Under the pieces are notes generated by a model. The model was not told the DNA's origin. It worked only from the letters and a program-made list of their open reading frames with translations, and ran no database searches. Shown here piece after piece: positions 35,858 through 45,768 of a stretch of 64,000 bases of DNA. Source of the stretch: Papilionanthe hookeriana x Papilionanthe teres (taxonomy: Eukaryota; Streptophyta; Magnoliopsida; Asparagales; Orchidaceae); the NCBI GenBank assembly GCA_022702705.1, contig CM040429.1, positions 112,321,943-112,385,942 of the forward strand, given 5' to 3'. Both the position numbers and the translations under genes were made by a program. Every line of letters starts with the position of its first letter. Position 1 is the first letter of the stretch.

Positions 35858-37464
35858 AAAAATAAAAAATTTGGCACTGGCAGCTAAGCGCCGCTGGGCC
35901 GACGCTTAACCGCCACAATTAAAAATCGAGATTCAAATGGATTTGGTGCCAATTTCAAAGGGGATGGGATGCAAATCATTGTGATAACGTCCATAACTTC
36001 CATTGGGTGGCAAGTTTGAATGAAGGGGTGCATTCCAAGGCACCTTTTGGTTTACTATTTAAAGAGAGTCTTAGGAAAGATTTAAGGAGGCAATTTGAGG
36101 AGACTCTTCCACTGCATTTTGAAGAGTACTTCCATTGTTCTTCCACTGCATTTTAAAAGTTTTTATTTAGAGTAGGAGTAGAGAGTAGAAAGGAGAAAAG
36201 GGTCGGAGTGAAGTATTCTTCTTCCCACTTCTTTTCTTTCTTTTAGTTTAGTTTTTATTGAAGTCTCGAGTCTGTATTCTGAGTCAACGGAGTTGGGAGA
36301 CTTGCTCTGAGAAGTAGTTTAGCGAAGAGTCAAAGTTTCAGAGGAACTTCATTAGTCCTGTGGAGAGGATTTTCAGATAAGTGTTTACTTTTATTTAGTT
36401 TATTTATACTTGTTTTCGTTTATTATTTTTCTTATCATTGTTTTTTAATTTCAAATCAATGTGTTTTTATATTTTCTCAATGCATTCTGAGTAGTTTACT
36501 TTATCTTTTTCTTTCTTAAATGGAGAAGTAATTAATTTAAAGAGAATTGTTGTGGAAAGTATAAGTGTTTAAAAGTTAGAAGAAGTTGTGAAGATTGATT
36601 CTAAAAACTTTGTTTACTTCTTAATTTGGCCTGTTAAGTTGTAAAATTTCTTGAAATTATGTAAGATCCAATACGATATTGTCTCATAAAAATTAGTAAG
36701 AATCACATGAAATTATATGGGTGAGAACTGTAGTCCATATAATTGAATGTAATATTAGAAGATATTTTTATAAAAGGGAGTAAAATTAGAGGATTTTAGA
36801 GTGACAGACTAAAACCCCCTAATTTGGTTTGAAGTTTTGAGTTTTGTTATGAGAAGTTAGCCTCCAGGTGGTGGGAATCGAGGGAACTCTAGAGTGAGAG
36901 ACTGGTATCTTCCCTCCCTAACCATGTTCAAAATAATATAAATTTCAAATTAACCCATGTTCTTTATAGAACCAAGTAAAGGTAAAGAACACATTTACTT
37001 CTATCTGCAACAACAAAAATTTGAATACTTCCACAAAAATGCTTTAAGAATTAGTACTACTTCATGAAAGGAAAGAAAAAGATATTCTAGTTAATAGTAT
37101 TTTACATCTAGTGTTATTAGTTATTGTAATTTTAATTTCTTGCTTTGCATTGTGTTAAGAAAATTTAAAAAAAAAGACATATCAACCTTCAAAAATTTTC
37201 AAAATCAACACATACTTTTTCGAAAAAAATTAAATAAAGTAAAAAGATAATTTCTCTGATTCCTTTAAAGATTTCACATTTTCTCTGTGGGTTCGATATC
37301 TTGGGGCTTAATCAGAAAGTCCTATATTACTTGATAAACGATATGTACACTTGCGTAGTGTCCCATATTATAAAATTATTATTTTTATATCTTAAATAAT
37401 CAGCACATTTATCCAGCGGAACCAAGTTTCTGGCATCCGTTGCACTTATATCTATTAGGGATCA
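35858..37464 (+). repeat. Athila-3 5' LTR (5'-truncated)
   Basis: Matches 47456-49096 closely and ends GGGATCA at 37464. The GC hairpin cassette at 35872-35915 is partly mutated here. A TATA box (TATTTAAA) is at 36056-36063. Compared with the 3' LTR it lacks the 45-base stretch around 47642-47686 and carries an extra 12 bases near 36675. The missing first part includes the LTR start. Confidence 0.85.
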
Positions 37465-37470
37465 AGTTTT

Positions 37471-37488
37471 TGGCGCCGTTACCGGGGA
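37471..37488 (+). promoter_or_regulatory. Athila-3 primer binding site
   Basis: TGGCGCCGTTACCGGGGA lies six bases after the LTR end. It matches the complement of the plant tRNA-Asp 3' end, the usual Athila primer, with one apparent change (A for G in the middle). It primes minus-strand cDNA synthesis. Confidence 0.85.
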
Positions 37489-37589
37489 AAATTAATTAAA
37501 TTGCATTTTAAAGAGAATTAAGAAATTATAAATTTTTACTTTTCTTTATTTTTGTTAGTGTATTGTATTTTGTTTTGTTTTATTATTGT

Positions 37590-39340
37590 ATGCGTAGTTC
37601 AGGTTCTGAAGGACTTGTGCCTTACGATTCTAAATTAGAAAGAGCTATCGGAAAATTAAAAAAATTAAAAATATAGATAAAGAGAAAAATATTCAAGAAA
37701 TGGCAAATCATCAAAATCAAAATGTTGGCATCCATCAAGAATTAAGACCTTTAAGAGATTATGTTAACCCTACAGTAGATGAACTTTGTGGTAGTATTCA
37801 AAACCCTGTTGTAGCGCTAATTCTTTTGAGCTTAAATCTGTTATTATTCAAATGGTGTTAAATAATCAGGTAGGGGGAGCAACAACTGAAGATCCTAATT
37901 TGCATCTTGCTAATTTTCTAGAGTTGTGTGCTACTTTTAAGTATGACGGTGTTTCAGATGATGCTATTAGACTTAGACTTTTTCCTTTCTCACCAAGGGA
38001 TAAAGCTAAAATGTGGTTACATTCATTAGCACCTGGATCAATTAGAAATTGGGGTGAACTCGTCACAAAAATTCCTTGTTAAATATTTTCCACCATCTAA
38101 GACTCGCTAAGTTGAGAAATGATATAACATCTTTTTGTCGGCTTGAAGGAGAATCAATATATGAAGCATGGGAAAGATTTAAAGATCTCCTCGGGAAATG
38201 TCCACATCATGCGATACCAGATTGGTTAATAATTCAAACTTTTTATAATGGATTAGTTGGATCTCTTAGATCAATCATCGATGTTACTGCTGGTGGATCA
38301 TTAATGTCTAAACCATTTTCCGATGCTTATGCTTTAATTGAAGAAATGACTACTAATAATTTTCAATGGCCTTCGAAAGGTTAAATCCTAAAAAGGTAGC
38401 CAGTGTTTATGAAAATGATGCTTTTACAATGTTAGCAAATCAAGTTGCTGCTGTATCAAGGAAGATAGACCAATTTGGGATGAATTTTTCTCAACCAAAT
38501 CTCATGATTGAAGAAAATTCATTAGGCCAAATGGTTGATTCTTATTCTTCACCAGAAACTGTGAATGCTATAATCAAACTTAACAACCCATATTCCAATT
38601 ATTATAATCCTCAAAATTTTAACTGGAATAACAATAATTAGGGTGGTGTTAATCAACAATGGGGGAACACCCAAGTAAACCCATTGGGAAATTGGAACAA
38701 CCAAGGTAATAATAATAATAGATTAACTTATCCCTCAGGTTATAACAATGCTTTACAAAATAAGGAGAAAGAAGAAGTTGTCTATGGAATAAGTAGTATC
38801 ACATATGGGAAATCAATTACAAATTCAAGGAGCAACCATCAGAAATATTGAAAATCAATTGGGACAAATTACAAATGCCTTAAGTAATAGATCCCAAGGA
38901 ATGCTTCCAAGTAATACTGAAGTGAATCCAAGAGAAAAGAATAAAGAACAAGTGAAAGCAATTAAACTGAGAAGTGGAAAAGAATTGGAAGGTAGAGTTC
39001 AAAAAGAAACTAAAGTAGAGAAAGACGAGATTGAAAGACCTAAAGAGGACGCTCCAAAAGGTTTTGAAAGACCTATTTCTCCGCCTAAGGTTGATTTAGA
39101 AAAACCAACACCTCCATTTCCTCTGAGACTTCATCAACAAAAGTTGGATAAGCAATTTTCAAAATTCTTGGAGATATTAAAGAAGCTTACCATTAATATT
39201 CCATTTGCTGAAGCTCTAGAAAAAATGCCAAACTATGCGAAATTTATGAAGAATATTCTTAATAAAAAGAGGAAGTTTGAAGAAAATGAGACTGTTGCAC
39301 TTAGTGAGGAGTGCAGTGTGATAATTCGAAAAAGCTTCTG
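37590..39340 (+). pseudogene. Athila-3 gag (broken)
   Basis: Structural capsid protein. The likely start is ATG at 37590 (MRSSGSEGLVPYDS), parallel to MRNKGSAGFVPYDP in Athila-4. The core shows EDPNLHLANFLELCATF, AIRLRLFPFSPRDKAKMW, ESIYEAWERFKDLLGKCPHH and QTFYNGL near 38240, a typical Athila Gag. An Asn-rich stretch lies near 38600-38740, then MGNQLQIQGATIRNIENQLG from 38805 and a charged linker up to the protease. I see no CCHC zinc knuckle. Lesions include a TAG at 37674, frameshifts near 37815, 38066, 38106 and 38382, and a TAG at 38640. Confidence 0.85.
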
Positions 39341-39851
39341 AAAAACATAAAGATCCTGGTAGTTTCACAATTCCATGTGCAATCGGAGAAAGATTCTATG
39401 GAAAAGCTTTATGTGATTTGGGTGAAAGCATTAACCTTATGCCTCTATCAATATTCAAAAGACTGGACTAGAAGAAATAACCCCGACTACTATAACTCTG
39501 CAATTAGTAGATCGTTCGATCACATATCCTAAAGGAGTTATAAAAGATGTTTTGGTAAAAGTGGATCAATTTATTTTTCCTGTGGATTTCATTGTGTTAA
39601 ATATGGAGGAAGAAAAAGAGATACCCATAATTTTGGGGAGACCTTTTCTAGCTACAGGCAGAGAAATGATAGATGTGCAAAAAGGGGAATTAATGATGAG
39701 GGTTAATGATCAGACTGTTACATTTAATATTTCAAAATCGATGAAATATTCTGCAAGAGGTAAAGAAGATGAGTGTTTTAGGATGGATGTTATCAAATAT
39801 TTAAGTGAATTTCATTTCAAATTAATTTATGAAGAGAAAGCTGAAAGATAA
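39341..39851 (+). pseudogene. Athila-3 protease (broken)
   Basis: Aspartic protease. SFTIPCAIGERFYGKALCD (about 39362-39418) leads to the active-site loop DLGES, where Athila relatives usually have DLGAS. A frameshift near 39465 separates it from the second half, VDQFIFPVDFIVL, then EIPIILGRPFLATG (flap and C-terminal motif) and MIDVQKGELMMRVNDQTVTF. It ends near 39851 and is followed by an acidic linker to RT. Confidence 0.8.
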
Positions 39852-41520
39852 GAATTTGAATATAAGCAAGAAGAGGAATTATTTGATTCTGAAGATTTTC
39901 AAGAAGAAGATTTAAAGTATGTTCGTGAAAATTTTGAATTGTTGGATATGACTGAAAAAGATAAATCTTATGGTCCATCAATTGAAAACCTCCTGAACTT
40001 GAGTTAAAAACGCTTCCTGATCATTTGAAGTATGCTTTTCTAGGTGAATCCTCAACCTTGCCTGTTATATTTTCCTCTCAATTAACTGAAAAAGAAGAAG
40101 AGAGTTTGCTTGAAATTCTGAAGAAGCACAAGAAAGCCTTTGGATGGACAATTGCTGATATTAAAGGAATCAGTCCTTCAATTTGTATGCACAGAATTCT
40201 TATGGAAGATCATTGCAAACCATGGGCTGATCCCCAAAGGAGATTAAATCCTATCATGAAAAAAGTTGTTAAGAAAGAAATTTTAAAGTGGTTGGATGCT
40301 GGAATTATCTACCCTATTTCAAATAGTGCATGGGTTAGTCCTATTCATTGTGTTCCTAAGAAAGGAGGAGTAACTCGTGATCGTTAATGAAAAGAATGAA
40401 ATGATACCAACAAGACAAGTTACAGGGTGGTGAATATGCATTGATTATAGAAAATTAAACCTTGCCACAAGGAAAGATCATTTTCCAGTCCTTTTTTTAG
40501 ATCAAATGTTGGACATACTGGCTGGGCATAAATACTTTTATTTTTTGGATGGATATACTGTTTACCACCAAATTCAAATTGCTCCCAAGGATCAATAGAA
40601 AACTACGTTTACCAGTCCTTATGGTACGTTTGCTTTTAGAAGAATGCCCTTTGGTTTATGTAATGCCCCTGCTACATTTCAGAGATGTATGATGGTTATT
40701 TTTTGTGATTTAATTGAAAAAGGGATTAGAGTTTTTATGGATGACTTTTCAGTGTTCAGAATTTCATTTGAATCATGTTTAGAACATCTATCTAAAGTTC
40801 TAAAATGCTGTGAAGAAACTAATTTGGTCCTTAATTGGGAAAAATGCCAATTTATGGTAGCAGGAGGAATTGTTTTGGGACATCGGATTTCAGAAAAAGT
40901 TTTGGAGGTAGATCCTGCAAAAATTCAAGTTATATCTAATTTACCTTGCCCAACCAACGTAAGGGGAATTAGAAGTTTTTTAGGACATGTTGGATTCTAC
41001 AGGCATTACATCAAAGATTTTTCAAAAATTGCAAAACCTTTATGCCTTTTACTGGAAAAGGATGCAATTTTTATTTCTCATGATGATTGCCACAAAGCCT
41101 TTGAAATATTAAAAGAAAAATTAATCACTGCACCTGTAATAATTTCACCAAATTGTGAAAAACCTTTTGAATTAATGTGTGATGCTAGTGATTATGCAAT
41201 TGGTAATGTTTTGGGTCAGAAATATGATAAAATTTTCAAAGTAATTTATTATGTTAGTAAAACTCTTAATGAAGCTCAAATTAATTATACCACTACTGAG
41301 AAAGAGTTATTAGCTATAGTATTTGCCTTTGATAAATTTCGATCATATTCAATTGGAACTAAATGTGTTGTTCATACCGATCATTCTCGTTATCAAATAC
41401 TTAATGAAGAAAAATGATGCAAAACCGAGACTTATAAGATGGATTCTTCTTTTGCAAGAATTTGATTTTGAGATAGTAGATAGGAAGGGTTCTGATAATC
41501 AAATTGTTGATCATTTGTGC
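39852..41520 (+). pseudogene. Athila-3 reverse transcriptase and RNase H (broken)
   Basis: The first RT motifs are well kept in 40025-40387: LPVIFSSQLT, KKHKKAFGWTIADIKGI and WVSPIHCVPKKGG. CIDYRKLNLATRKDHFP lies near 40438-40490. The catalytic box reads FMDDFSVF (near 40735), the Athila variant of YVDD. The tether (GIRSFLGHVGFYRHYIKDFS) is near 40965. RNase H starts FELMCDASDYAIG (first D, near 41167), with TTTEKELLAIVFAFDKFRSY (E) and HTDH (D). A frameshift at about 41405 moves to RWILLLQEFDFEIVDRKGSD. Lesions include a TAG near 40597 and a frameshift near 40385. RNase H is of one type only; no second archaeal-type copy is present. Confidence 0.9.
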
Positions 41521-42903
41521 AGGCTTGAAATTGAAAAATCTTTTTGTGATATTGAAGAAATTTATGAACATTTTCCTGATGAAAAACTGTTCACTGTTAA
41601 AGAATGGAGTGTTCCGTGGTATGCAGACATAGTAAACTTTATTGTTAGTAATATTATACCATATGGTTTGACATATCATGAAAAGAAGAAATTTATGTCT
41701 GATGCTAAGTCTTATTTTTGGGATAACCCATTTTTATATAAACAAGGAAAGGATTTTATAATTTGAAGATGTGTACCTTTAGAAGAGACTTATGAAATTA
41801 TTCAAAAATGTCATGATTCTGATTATGGGGGGCATTTTGGAAGTGATAAAATTGCATATAAAATATTACAATCAGGATTTTATTGGCCTACAATTTTTAA
41901 GGATGTGAATGTTTATATTAAAAATTGTGATAGTTGTCAGCGTGTAGGCAATATTTCTAGAAGAAATGAGATGCCCCTCAATTATATGTTGGAAGTTAAA
42001 ATATTTGATGTTTAGGGATTAGATTTTTTGGGACCATTTACACCATCTTTCGGAAATGTTTATATTTTGATAGAAGTAGACTATGTTTCCAAATGGATTG
42101 AAGCTATTGCTTTACCTCGATGTGATGCTCAAAATGTTGCAAAGTTTTTAGAAAAGAATATATTTTGCAGATTTGGAATACCAAGAGTAATCACAACTGA
42201 TGGAGGAAGTCATTTTAGAAATGCGATTATTGTGAAGTTAGCAAAGAAATGTCATATTAATCATCGCATTGCTACTGCTTATCATTCGTAGACAAGTGGT
42301 TTGGTTGAATTATCCAATCGTGAAGTTAAAAGAATATTGGAAAAAACTGTTAATCCAAATAGAAAGGATTGGTCAATTAAACTGGATTATGCTTTGTGGG
42401 CCTATAGAACTGCTTACAGAACACCTATAGGAATGTCCCCATATAGGCTGATTTTTAGAAAAGCATATCATTTACCTTTTGAACTTGAGCATAAGGCTTA
42501 TCGGGCTATTAAAGAGTTCAATTATAATTTGAAAGATGTCATCGAAAAGAGATTATTGCAATTGAATGAACTTGAAGAAAAAAGGAATGAATCTTATGAA
42601 AATGTTAAGATTTATAAGGAAAAGATGAAATTATGGCATGATCGAAAGATTCTTACTAAAAATCTTGTACCAGGATAACAAGTTTTGTTGTATAATGCTA
42701 GATTGAGAATATTTTCTGAAAAACTTAAGTCCAGGTGGATGGGTCCATTCATTGTGATAAAAGTTTATTCTTGTTGAGTTGTAGATATTCAAGATCCTAA
42801 GACTGGAAAAATATTTAAAGTTAACGGACAAAGACATAAACCATATTTTTCAGTCAATAAATCTAAATCTGATGAGAATTTAATGTTGGGCCACTCAGAA
42901 TGA
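41521..42903 (+). pseudogene. Athila-3 integrase (broken)
   Basis: The HHCC zinc finger is intact: KCHDSDYGGHFGSDK and CDSCQRVGNISRR (about 41805-41965). The core D-D-E is intact: GLDFLGPFTPSF (41 bases after a TAG at 42015), ITTDGGSHFRN (near 42190) and SNREVKRILEK (near 42313). LWAYRTAYRTPIGMSPYRL and LPFELEHKAYRAIKEFNYN follow. The C-terminal part contains RWMGPFIVIKVYS and ends near 42903. Stops are at 41764 (TGA), 42015 (TAG, W expected), 42288 (TAG, Q expected), 42676 and 42776; most are C-to-T type. The conserved block GTGGGAGGCAACCCAT follows at about 42946. Confidence 0.9.
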
Positions 42904-43099
42904 GTTCTGGGTATGTCAGGCTAAAGACGTTAAAACAAGCGCTATGTGGGAGGCAACCCATATTTATCGGTGTGCTTTGCTTTATGTTTGTTTTGTGTGT
43001 TTTGTTTGCTTTGTTTGGTTTGTTTCTATGTTTTTAGTGGTAGTAATTTGGAGTTTTAAACTTAAGTATAGTTTATTTGACCTTAATTGATGATTAAGA

Positions 43100-43389
43100 G
43101 AAGTCAGAATGAGAATTTGGACACTTAGCAGACCTGTGCTAAATTGTGCACTGGCGGAAAGCGCTGACTAGTTGGCGCTTAGGTGCCACAGTTATAAAAA
43201 AACATGAAAAATGTGAATTTAGAGCCTAGATCGTAGGGGAGAAGCTATGGGAGTTATTTAGCAGATTCTAAACATTTTGGAGAATATTCTAGCATCTCTC
43301 AAGTCTATAAAAAGGTCCTGACTTAAGGAAAACACTTGCCCCAAGTCCTATTTTTATTTCTGAATTCTAAGAAGAGAATTTTGAGCACT
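43100..43389 (+). promoter_or_regulatory. Internal LTR-like promoter of Athila-3 accessory gene A
   Basis: The block at 43148-43200 (GCACTGGCGGAAAGCGCTGA, then GGCGCTTAGGTGCCACAGTT) clearly resembles the U3 cassette of the same element's LTR at 47477-47525 (GGCACTGGCGGCTAAGCGCC, then GCTTAGCCGCCACAGTTAAA). A TATA box, TATAAAAA, follows at 43306-43313. The ATG of gene A is at 43390, about 80 bases further on. So the LTR promoter plan is repeated inside the element. Confidence 0.65.
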
Positions 43390-43794
43390 ATGTCTTCCTG
43401 GGAGAACGAGATGAAGAAGAAGCAAGATTTTGATAAAAGTAAGTTCATCAGTGATAGTCCTAAGGAGTTATTTAATGGATATCTGGCTGTTAGCATTCAA
43501 GGTATTGCAGAGATGATTGCAAAAATTGAAGCCCGAGTGACTTCAATGGAAGCAAAGATCAAGGATATTACTTTACATCTGGTTCACATGAGATGGCAAC
43601 TCAAGATGCAATTCAATCATTCAAGGTATGTGGAAGAAATAGATAAGGCGATGTTTGTGAAGAACAAATGGATTGAAGAAGATGATATAAGAATGAACAA
43701 TGATAGCCCGTTCTATCAAATTTATGTTCCTGAAGGGTCAAATGAGAATAATAGTGGTTCTGATTATATTCTGCCTAATGGAGAGTGGAATTAA
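43390..43794 (+). pseudogene. Athila-3 accessory gene A (internally deleted)
   Basis: A short open frame of 134 codons from ATG at 43390. The start MSSWENEMKKKQDFDKSKFI and KELFNGYLA correspond to the N-terminus of Athila-2 gene A (RKFISAEAQRLFNK). It then jumps directly to the C-terminal part: a coiled-coil-like AEMIAKIEARVTSMEAKIKD, then HLVHMRWQLKMQFNHSRYVE, parallel to DHINWRMKEYFDHSGQFE. The central 'putative plant transposon protein' domain is missing, about 600 bases by comparison, and the deletion kept the frame. Function is unknown. It could be a truncated but translatable variant. Confidence 0.6.
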
Positions 43795-44636
43795 AAGTGT
43801 TTTGTTTCTATTTGTTTAGTGTCTTATGTGTTATGTTAGTGTTCTTGTGAGTTAATGTTTGGTGTGTTTAATGTTTTTATATATGCCTGATGATGTGATG
43901 GGTACATCTTAGAGATGTACACTTATCGGTTTAAGATTATAATGTCTTGTATTTTAAGAATTTTATCCTTTATGTTTGGATAAAAATTCTAGTATTGTAT
44001 TGAATGTTATGTTTGTTTTAATATAAGTTTGTTTTTGTGAAATTTGTGTGGAATCATTGGTTATTTAACTTTGATTTGGAGTATTAGAAGATTTGTGGGG
44101 AGAATTAATTATTGTGGACTAATTAAGGGTAATTAACAAAGTGATTTAGTGCATATACCTTAATTATCAAAATTTGGGTATTGGCGGCTAAGCGCCAAAG
44201 TGTCGGCGCTTACGCGCCAGATTTCGCGGCTAAGAGCCGCTAGTTCGCGCTTAGGTGCCAGTTCGCGAAAATTGATTCCCGAAAGTTAAAAACCCGAAAA
44301 TTGTCATTTTCAATCGCCCCATCGTCTTCAACCTTTGCTTTGCCGCGAAAGAGGAGCCTAGGGTATCATATTATGGATCATTGAAGAGTCGATCTCAACA
44401 AAAATTGTTAGATTTGGATTCCTTGAGGTAAGAGCACTACTCCTAAGTAAAAATTTTTATTTTCACCATGTATTTTGAGTACATTTTGGAAGATCTTAAA
44501 ATCACTATTCATGGTGAAAATATGAGGAAAAGCTTAATAAATTGCTTGGATTTAGTGAAAATATCTTTTGGAAGATAATTTAGCAAGTTTAGTTTGATTT
44601 TGGAATTTATGGTAAATTTTTTTTGAATTTTTAGAG
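43795..44636 (+). promoter_or_regulatory. Spacer, GC-rich cassettes and 5'UTR intron before Athila-3 gene B
   Basis: No coding region is seen in 43795-44180. At 44182-44270 stand two GC-rich palindrome-like cassettes in tandem: GGCGGCTAAGCGCC, GGCGCTTACGCGCC, GGCTAAGAGCCGC and GCTTAGGTGCC. They carry the same words as this element's LTR cassette. A CT-rich leader (CCCCATCGTCTTCAACC) follows. A donor CTTGAG/GTAAGAGC (GT at 44428-44429) and an acceptor TTTTTAG (AG at 44633-44634) bound a 207-base intron that ends two bases before the ATG at 44637. No clear TATA box is seen. Confidence 0.6.
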
Positions 44637-45768
44637 ATGGCTCCAAAGTCAAAGTGCACACGTGAAAAGAAGAAGTTTGATTTTGACAAATTTGTTAGTT
44701 TGAGGGCTGAGGAACGATACATCGATGCATTGCAATCACGTAAGTTGATTCATGAGCGAGTGTTTAGTAAACCAGGAGAGGTGATTGAAGATATGATTGC
44801 AAGAAGAAACTGGCGAATTATCGTTGCTTCTCTCGTCGTTGTCGTTGTTTCTGTGGTAAGAGAATTTTATGCAAATTTACCTGCTGCAGAGGAAAATCAG
44901 GTGCTGGTTAGGAGGCATGAAGTAAAGTTTTCTTCGGGTGCAATCAATACCTTTTATGGACTACCTCTTGACATGTTCTATTTTTATTCTAACTATCATC
45001 CTTCGGAAGGAGAATTAGATGAGATTCTGGAGTTTCTGGCTGATGGAAGAGGATTATGGAAAATTACAAATGATAGAAGTGTGAACTTTCCTGCATCCAA
45101 ATTGAATGCCATTTCTAAGGCATGGCATTATTATATCTCATCTAAGTTTTGACCTTCAAGCCACACCAGCGAAGTGACGAGAGAAAGAGCGGTGTTGAAC
45201 CATTGTATTCAACATGAGAAGCCTATTGATATTGGAAGAATAATTTTTTATTATGTTTTGAACTGTGCTAGATCAAACATGACTGCAGGTATGGGATTTC
45301 CTTCCTTGATTCATTCACTATGTGAAAGATCTGGAGTGAAATTTGAAACCTAGGAAGAGGTACTTCAGCCATTGAGACCAATTACTAGTGTAAACGTTGG
45401 TGCTTACACTGTACATTCAGAGTTTGGTTGGAGAAGAGGATTTGGTAGGGCTTCTACTGCTTCTGCTTCTCGTGCTACTACTTCACGTGCTTCATCATCT
45501 ACTGATTCATAGACTAGTTTATTAAGAAAGTTTTAAAAAAAGTGAGTCTTACTCGAGAGCATGTGAGAGATATGGATGGTAAGCTAGATAATGTTGAGAG
45601 ATATATTGTAAAACATGATGAATATGAGGAGAATTATCGACAATATTTGGATGGATCGATTAGAGGAGATCGAGTGTTGAGATGCCACCTCATCCATTCT
45701 ATATACCTTATGTGCCATCCGAGAGATTGGAACGAGCAAGATGATGATGATGATGAGGATGAAGAGTA
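44637..45768 (+). pseudogene. Athila-3 accessory gene B ('putative plant transposon protein' type; few lesions)
   Basis: MAPKSKCTREKKKFDFDKFV at 44637 opens a frame that stays open to 45150. It then continues in the same frame through a TGA (45150) and a TAG (near 45351), both where TGG is likely, to about 45510. One frameshift leads to a coiled-coil tail (LDNVERYIVKHDEYEENY) and the acidic end DDDDEDEE at 45768. Family motifs are REFYANLPAAEE (near 44858), EVKFSSGAINTFYGLPLDMF, HCIQHEKPIDIGRIIFYYVL and GMGFPSLIHSLCERSGVKF. This domain is common in Athila-type elements. Its function is not known, and it sits where env-like genes are found. Hydrophobic VASLVVVVVSVV near 44830 looks like part of the fold rather than a secure membrane helix. 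Confidence 0.75.
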
